NCBI GenBank assembly: GCA_012295275.1
Contig: CM022671.1
Location: 1,819,832-1,883,831, forward strand
From: Chrysomallon squamiferum
Taxonomy: Eukaryota > Mollusca > Gastropoda > Neomphalida > Peltospiridae
Direction: 5' to 3'
DNA length: 64,000 nt
The translations under genes were made by a program, and so were the position numbers. Positions 57,681-64,000 of this stretch are shown here, piece by piece (the first letter of the stretch is position 1; the number at the start of each line of letters is the position of its first letter). The notes under the pieces are model-generated. The model worked only from the letters and a program-made list of their open reading frames with translations. It was not told the origin of the DNA and did no database searches.

Positions 57681-57840
57681 ACGAGCATTTTGAAAGAATA
57701 TATGAAATGAACGATGTATATGATGAGTGAAATAGTCTAAAATTAGGACAAAGTACGTGTTTATCTAATTTATTTCCTTTTTAACTTTTTTCTCATTAAA
57801 TTAATTTTAATCTTCGTTATTAAGAATTTAAATCAAGATA

Positions 57841-57871
<31 letters not shown>

Positions 57872-58231
57872 TCCAAATGAAGAACACTTCCAAATTATCA
57901 TATTAACACTATTCAGTATAAGAAATAACATTTGATTTGAATAAAAAAACTTTAAGAAAATTTTTTTTTTTTTTGTTTCCATAAAATAAATATATTTATA
58001 ACGCTATACATGGTCTGCCGGCTATTTTGGTCACGACTTCCGGTAGGATGTACGCAGTTGTGTCATCTGATAGTTTGGCGTTTCTGCCAAAGCAATCTAC
58101 TGGCAGTCTACTTTGTTCGCTATTTTATCGTTAACATACATATATTCCTCCTGGCTATGTGATATAAAAGGATTGAAGGAACGTGACAAATAGTATTCTT
58201 CGCTGTTACCCCAGGTTCACCGTATAGAGTA

Positions 58232-58310
58232 CATTGGTACCTTGACTTACGAGTTTAATTCGTTCCGTGACCGAGCTCTTATCTCAATTTGCTCGTATAT
58301 CAAATTAATT
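58232..58310 (-). mobile_element. Solo end of a Tigger/pogo element
   Basis: cattggtaccttgacttacg followed by agtttaattcgttccgtgac-like sequence matches, with few changes, the reversed right end of the element at 35974-36765. It is preceded by TA (58230-58231). No matching second end was found nearby, so it is a fragment. Confidence 0.8.
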
Positions 58311-58872
58311 TTCCCACCTAATTTTGTTAAAGTACTGGATTAAGAATACAAACGATAGGCTAATTTTTTTGTTGTTGTTGGTCATCAAATATCAGGGTAG
58401 GCATTTTTTACCCTTGGAAAACTTTAGGATAGGCATTTCTACCTTGCTACCCTACAGGTAGAACACCTTCCCGAACAACGTAGCTGCAGCCGTAACCAAC
58501 AGCATCGTATTGTTGTATGGCTAGTCCCTGTCGATTGCGCTACAGTCGTTTTTGGGTGTGTTTTTTGGATGATGGGATGATCTGGCTGCGCGAGGGTACC
58601 AGGCTTTTAAAGGAACAACGCTCAAACGCAACACAGTTCTACCAGTTTCCGCCCGGTGACATCAGTAGTGAGGCTAATTTTAGTGCTCACTTATGTAGGA
58701 CTACTAGCCTATTCTGCATTACGATTAAAGAATAAACCTACAGCAGTGAGCATCTTTATTTCTCCTTCTCTGTTCTTATTATTTTTCACAAATCGCTGGA
58801 ACTGACGGTCAGATAGAAATGTTATATCGGTTCATGGCAAAATATCCACCAACACAAAATATATATTGACAA

Positions 58873-58873
<1 letters not shown>

Positions 58874-58928
<55 letters not shown>

Positions 58929-58950
58929 AGGCACACAGAGAGAGAGAGAG
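58874..58950. repeat. (CA)n and (AG)n compound microsatellite
   Basis: About 24 CA units, a short interrupted part, seven AG units and a run of eight or nine G. Confidence 0.92.
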
Positions 58951-59948
58951 GGGGGGGAATAGATTAATAAATTTTGAAGATCAACGTAACTGCGAAAAAG
59001 TCGGGCGACCTGAGAAGAAAAACCAGACAACCTTGTACGATAATGAATAAATGTGAAACAAATGAATTCTAAGTTATCGAAGAAAATATAAAATATTATT
59101 TTCCTTTTATAGTTCTTATTTTTTAAGACATAGCAGTTATGCATTAATACTTTTTTTGTGGAGACTCAAGCTTTTTTTTTCCATGTGACCATCGTTTGAG
59201 TTACTCCCCTTCGACCGTGAATTATACTATTATTTATCAACTAATTGGTTCCGCAAAATATTTTCCTTTTAACTTTTTTATTTTTATTTTCTTCTTATTT
59301 TTCTTGTTTTTAATATTAAAGCAATATAATATTTTCGTTTTCGTTTTTATGTTTTAGATCTTTAACTATAATTGTGTAATGTATTTGATATATAATTTTG
59401 TATTGAATTAATGAGTATTGTAAACTGAATTACGTAAATCCTATGTACGTTTTATGTAATTTGTCGCATATTTAAAACAATCCCTGAAATTTAGATGTGA
59501 TTATAGGATTTATTTTAGAGTAGGTAAATCAGAACTCATCGATCAGTACAGTTATATTATTATGTTAAAATTATATTTAAAAATAATAAAGTAAGTAACC
59601 AAATAAAACTGTATTACTTACCCAAGAAGGCGGTACTGTCTGACTTGCCTGCAACGCGCTCAATTTATTTATATACCGACTACATGCATATGCAACGAAA
59701 TTTAATACATACTAAACTTAACAAGTTTCAATTAATAGAAAATATGTTAGTTTATGTCTATGTCAAACTCAAATGACCTTCCAGTGCACTGAAAAATCAA
59801 TTTTTATGATGTTTTACCATTTACAGGCCAGATTGTGCAGGAAAATGCGTTACAAAACAACATCAGTGAACTAATAATAAACTCGTATTACATAATAGTA
59901 CAAAATATTTTTGCAAATGTAAATAAAACAGCATAGATTTTTTATCAA

Positions 59949-59973
59949 AAAAAAAAAAAAAAAAAAAAAAAAA
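59949..59973 (+). repeat. Poly(A) tract
   Basis: Uninterrupted run of A, possibly a retroposon tail; no clear body upstream. Confidence 0.85.
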
Positions 59974-60429
59974 TGTGATTACACTGATTTCGCATGCACT
60001 ACATCCGGGCATGTTAAATTTAAAACATTTAAAGCGAATAATATAAAATGTATGGGTGTTATTACGATGAATTTCGCATATTTCGTCTCGCAGATTGTGA
60101 TTTGTTTAATTTTTATGCATTAGTTCGGCAAACAATAGTTTGAATATAAAAACGATAAACACCGTACAAACTAAACTATATGCAGTTCCCTTTGTTTAGA
60201 CGCAGACCTTTCGTACGCGAGAAAAATAGATCGGAAAAAACATACGTATCTGTCCTGGACATGTAGATTAGAAAAGTTAATGTTCCAGATTTTATGTATT
60301 ATTTTACGGATTTGCAGTGTATGTGAAAAACGTTTCTTTGTTGTTGTTTTATCTGTGTGATATTTATGTTTACTAAGCTTATTGCCAATATTATAACTGA
60401 AGACGGAAGAATGGATTTTTAACGACAAT

Positions 60430-60476
60430 GCTTGGCCTTGAAGATTAATTGAGCTTGGCCTTGAAGATTAATCGAA
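60430..60476 (+). repeat. 23-bp direct tandem pair
   Basis: Two adjacent copies of a unit starting cttggccttgaagattaat; they differ by one or two bases at the end of the unit. Confidence 0.85.
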
Positions 60477-62054
60477 TTTGGCGACAGATGGTAATCATCT
60501 AAAAAACATACAACTAAATAAAATAATCACCCCCCCAAAAAAAGAAGGGGAAAAAAAGAACACTTTGTTAATTTATTAGTCTAAAATATTTTTTAAAGCG
60601 GAAAAGAGCGATCTGGTTACAAAAGGCATAAATCAAAGAAAAATCTCTTGACTAATGACACTGATTTGTTTCAAACCTAATCCAGTTCTGTTGTCACGTT
60701 TTTCCAGCTAAATGGATTCAACACCACATATTTGGTATCAGTATATGCTACTGGAAAATAAAACATACTTCATATAATGTTTGAAAAAATATAAACGACA
60801 TCAATTTCCACGGATCTGAAAAAGGTCGCATTTGAGAAAATGGAAAAGCGGAGAAGATGCATTCTCCTTTCAGTCATGCACTGTGATGATGATGATGAGA
60901 AAGATGTTTCACTGTAGTCAGTAGCTTGTACCTGTGTTCGAGTGCGTATTGGCATATTTCCTGTTCTAGCCTGTGCCCCGACAATCGGTACATTAAAAGG
61001 ACTTTTTCACGTGCAGTATTTCTTTGCTGCTAACACGTAGTCCTAACAGTGACAGCACCCGGTTTCCTCTCTTGAAATTATTATTTAAATTACTCTCTTG
61101 TTAAGTTTATGGTTAAAATAATATTAATTTTAACTTGGAACGTAAAAGGCGACGTGACCGTACGTTCATTCGGTACATTTTCTGCGCGCTGTGTTTGATG
61201 TCATCTGATATTAGATCACGATTTTGTTCTTACATACCCAGTAAATGTGGGCGTTTTGATATGGGCGTTTCGAGACCTGTTACAGTTTAGACAGAAGACT
61301 GTGATGTATGTGTATGTGATTCAGTTTGACTCTCTCGTGAGTCATATCACCCTTTTCTCCATAACAAATAAACGAGCATTTGGATGTTGACCAAATTTTG
61401 TTGTTTTAGGAAATTAAAAAAAAAAATAAGAAGAAAAAGAGCAAAAGTTGATAAAATAAATAAATAAATAAATATAACACGGCACCGCAATACATTTCAT
61501 CTGATTTAGTTTCGTTTAAAGGTAGTTACTTCTGTTACACTCTTAATCTATTGTTTACAAGCGCAACGGTGTGGAAATAAATGAAGAAACAAAACAACAA
61601 CAAAAAAACAAAAAACAAAACAAAAAAACCAACAAAAAAAAAACACAATGGATACGGTGTTGAGTTATTATTAGTATTATTCTTATTCTTATTCTTATTA
61701 TTATTATTTATCCGGTAAGTGGTTTTAACGTATGATCACGTACTTATGACATATACAGCAAAGCAGGATATCGTTACTGCTTTTGAGTTAGCTGCGTTAA
61801 GATGCCACACTGAAACGATTTGTAGTTGTATACGTAGTCCCTTACACAGTATAAGATTATAAAATAATAAAAATAACATTAAATAACTCGAACACTGACC
61901 ATAATCATTTTTTTCTTTCTAAACGATATATTTCCAGATCGTTGCGACTGTAAATATTTAACAGTATGTCCAGACTAAGGGGAATAACTCTTTTAAACCC
62001 AACTAAACGAAATAAAATGATAATTGTCACCATCAAAGAAGCGCTTAATGAAAC

Positions 62055-62056
<2 letters not shown>

Positions 62057-62112
<56 letters not shown>

Positions 62113-62127
62113 AATAAATAAATAAAT
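62057..62127 (+). repeat. (AAT)n/(AAAT)n microsatellite
   Basis: About 16 AAT units followed by about six AAAT units, some 350 bases upstream of ABCA-C. Confidence 0.92.
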
Positions 62128-62478
62128 CATTATTATAATTGTTTTCACTTATAAAATTTGGAATGTCCAAATAAATTATAACGGATATGTGTGTGTGCGT
62201 GTTAAAATTATTGGTACTTCTTTTCTTTTTTTCTGTTTGCGGCTTTTTAATGGATTTTCTGTTTCTAGAAAAATGAAATATTTATTTTAATTAATAATAG
62301 CTAATCATATAAAATAAGTATCATCGTTTTAAATTGTTAAACTATTGTACGTATGAGTATATCCTTATATATTTTAATTATTCAGATCATATATTTTTCC
62401 TTTACTACGAATATATATATATATTTTTTCGTTTTACAGTTAAGACGTAACTCTGCATGGAGAACTGAGTTTGTAAAC

Positions 62479-63675
62479 ATGGGATTTTTCCAGCAAGTTT
62501 CTCTTCTCATGTGGAAGAACTGGATTCTGCAGAAAAGAAGTGTTCATATGACAATTCTGGAGATATGTTTACCACTTGTATTTGCTGTTATTTTGATAAA
62601 GCTGAGAGATGCTATAAAATCAACACATCACTTGTCGCCAGTGTCCTATGAGCCAGCAAATGTTTCGTACACAAATACTATTCTCAATCCAAAGTATGGC
62701 AACGTGTATCTTGTTTACACACCTAAAACTCCACTCACTGATGCTATTATGAAAAATGTTTTGGCAAGTATGAATGCAGACCTTCAGTATGGACACTACA
62801 ATTATGGTAAATATATCTTCACCTGTATTATATTGTAGATTTAAACATCACCAGTACCACCACTACAACAACAGTGACTACTACTACTACTACCATAATT
62901 ACTACCATTATCATTCTAGTGTTACATTTACTACTACTATTACTGCAACAACCTGGGCATGTGTGTGATAACAGTTCTATAGTATTGTATGACACTCATC
63001 AACAACTATCTCAGTGTATTTCTGTCGCTCACATGATCCATAAGACTCAAAAGACTGAGTAACCAGGATTACTTTGATAATACAATAAATTAAACGAGAT
63101 TTACAGTGGGAAATGTTTTGATACAAATTTACATCTTTTCTATTTTATTTTACATTAAGAATGAGAACAATTTAAAAAACAAAATTAATGAAATGTTAAA
63201 TGCATTCAAGGTAATTTATCTGATGTAACAAATGTCTTTGAACTGCATGTGTCATCTGTCATATTTAAAACCATTTATTTATTTATTTATTTGTTTATTT
63301 TCATTTGTTTAATTTTTATCTTTTAAATTTATGTTTTATACTTACTAATTTTATTTATTTATTTAGCTTTTAAATTTTTTTTTTTTTTTTTTTTAAATTT
63401 ATTTACTTACTTGCTTACTTGTTTTTAATGAATACTGACTTTGTTTCATTATTATTTTTGTTTAGCAAACGGTTCTGGGTTTGAATCAGAGGCAGACATG
63501 CTGGCTTTTGACAAAAAGGCCTATGCCATTATATTTAAAAATCTATCTCCAAAATCCAATGTTTTGCCAAACCGAGTAGAAGTGATACTGAGGCCCACAT
63601 ACAGTGCTGAGTGGTTTACCAAGAAATTATTTCCATTACAGTTTCATGCTGGACCAAAGATTGAGTACTTTTTGG
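62479..63675 (+). CDS. ABCA3-like: ABCA3-like ABC transporter, copy C (5' part only)
   Basis: Two coding exons are visible, 62479-62806 and 63466-63675, both leaving phase 1 like exons 1 and 2 of copies A and B. The gene continues past the window; 179 residues are seen. The start MGFFQQVSLLMWKNWILQKR matches copy B (MGFFKHVCFLMWKNWILQKR) and A. A first membrane helix (~24-43) follows, then part of the luminal loop with PNRVEVILRP, as in A (PNRVEVIIQP). A 5'UTR acceptor is at 62438-62439, so a non-coding exon lies upstream. Exon 1 looks closer to B, while the end of exon 2 (GPKIE) looks closer to A (GPRIE), which fits exchange among the three copies. Whether C is complete cannot be seen here. 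Confidence 0.85.
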
Positions 63676-64000
63676 GTTGGTGAAAGGCAGTTTATTTGTA
63701 TCTTAGTTCAGTAACAGTAAAATTCTTATTAGGTTTTATTGCTTTAAGAAAACTTATTATTGTTTTATATATATATAACTAAAATTGTGTTTGTATAGAC
63801 ACATAACATACATATATACATAAATACAAAAATACATGCACACACACAGACACATATACACACATATATATATATGATATATATATATATATGTATGTGG
63901 CATGTTTGTGTATGTATGTTTGTATGTATGTAGGTAGAAACAAAATATGCTAGCTGAATTTTTGAAAATATTAATTTTTGAATCATACATCACCTCTAAA
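63676..64000 (+). other. ABCA-C intron 2, partial, with AT/GT repeats
   Basis: Intronic by comparison with A and B. It contains (AT)n runs (63866-63891) and imperfect CA/GT and TATG repeats (63800-63932). No next exon is reached. Confidence 0.6.

Noticed and set aside
57428-57688. 86-codon minus-strand frame and 58517-58735 plus-strand frame of 72 codons
   Set aside because: No domain, splice-site support or homology that I recognise; both overlap GC-richer patches where open frames are expected by chance.

Overview
The window is nuclear DNA from an animal. Its genes are split by GT-AG introns, the sequence is strongly AT-rich, and simple repeats are everywhere: (ATT)n, (GA)n, (CA)n and (TATC)n. 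A seven-transmembrane gustatory-receptor-like (GR) gene, a ciliary TMEM17 gene, ABCA3-type lipid transporters and Tigger/pogo-type DNA transposons together suggest a protostome, most likely a lophotrochozoan and plausibly a mollusc. I cannot name the species. All gene models were built by hand from open frames, GT-AG sites, phase continuity and paralogue comparison; no transcript data were used.

Layout. (1) 1-7324, minus: the 5' part of a coiled-coil protein gene (16 coding exons seen, 886 codons, 3' end outside the window). (2) 8518-10864, plus: a complete TMEM17 gene (4 exons, 202 aa), head to head with the coiled-coil gene across about 1.2 kb. (3) 15014-17521, plus: a complete GR-like receptor (4 exons, 402 aa) with the family's C-terminal motif and three phase-0 introns near the end. 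(4) Three ABCA3-like full ABC transporters. ABCA-A is at 19424-38385, plus (19 exons, 1656 aa). ABCA-B is at 43515-56089, minus (19 exons, 1692 aa), and is convergent with A. ABCA-C starts at 62479, plus, and runs off the right edge; it is divergent from B. Exon number, order and phase agree between A and B, and C matches over its two visible exons.

How the genes fit together. TMEM17 belongs to the ciliary transition-zone (MKS) module. Its divergent coiled-coil neighbour could share regulation, but its identity is unproven. The ABCA proteins should move lipids across endomembranes or the plasma membrane; both complete copies keep all ATP-site motifs. The GR-like gene sits beside the transporters with no evident functional link.

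What stands out. First, A and B are inverted paralogues with near-identical blocks in the ATPase exons, one of them running 50 bases into an intron, separated by clearly diverged exons. This is the signature of patchy gene conversion. Second, several minisatellites begin exactly at exon ends and copy the splice site: 51-bp units after exon 18 of A, about 43-bp units after exon 12 of B, and about 20-40-bp units before exon 11 of B. A 20-bp array starts right after the stop codon of A. The end of TMEM17 intron 1, with its acceptor and 11 bases of exon 2, is also copied into an intron of the neighbouring gene. Third, a Tigger element sits inside the first 51-bp unit: subtracting the element and one TA copy leaves exactly 51 bp. 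This boundary-anchored duplication is my best candidate for something not previously described here.
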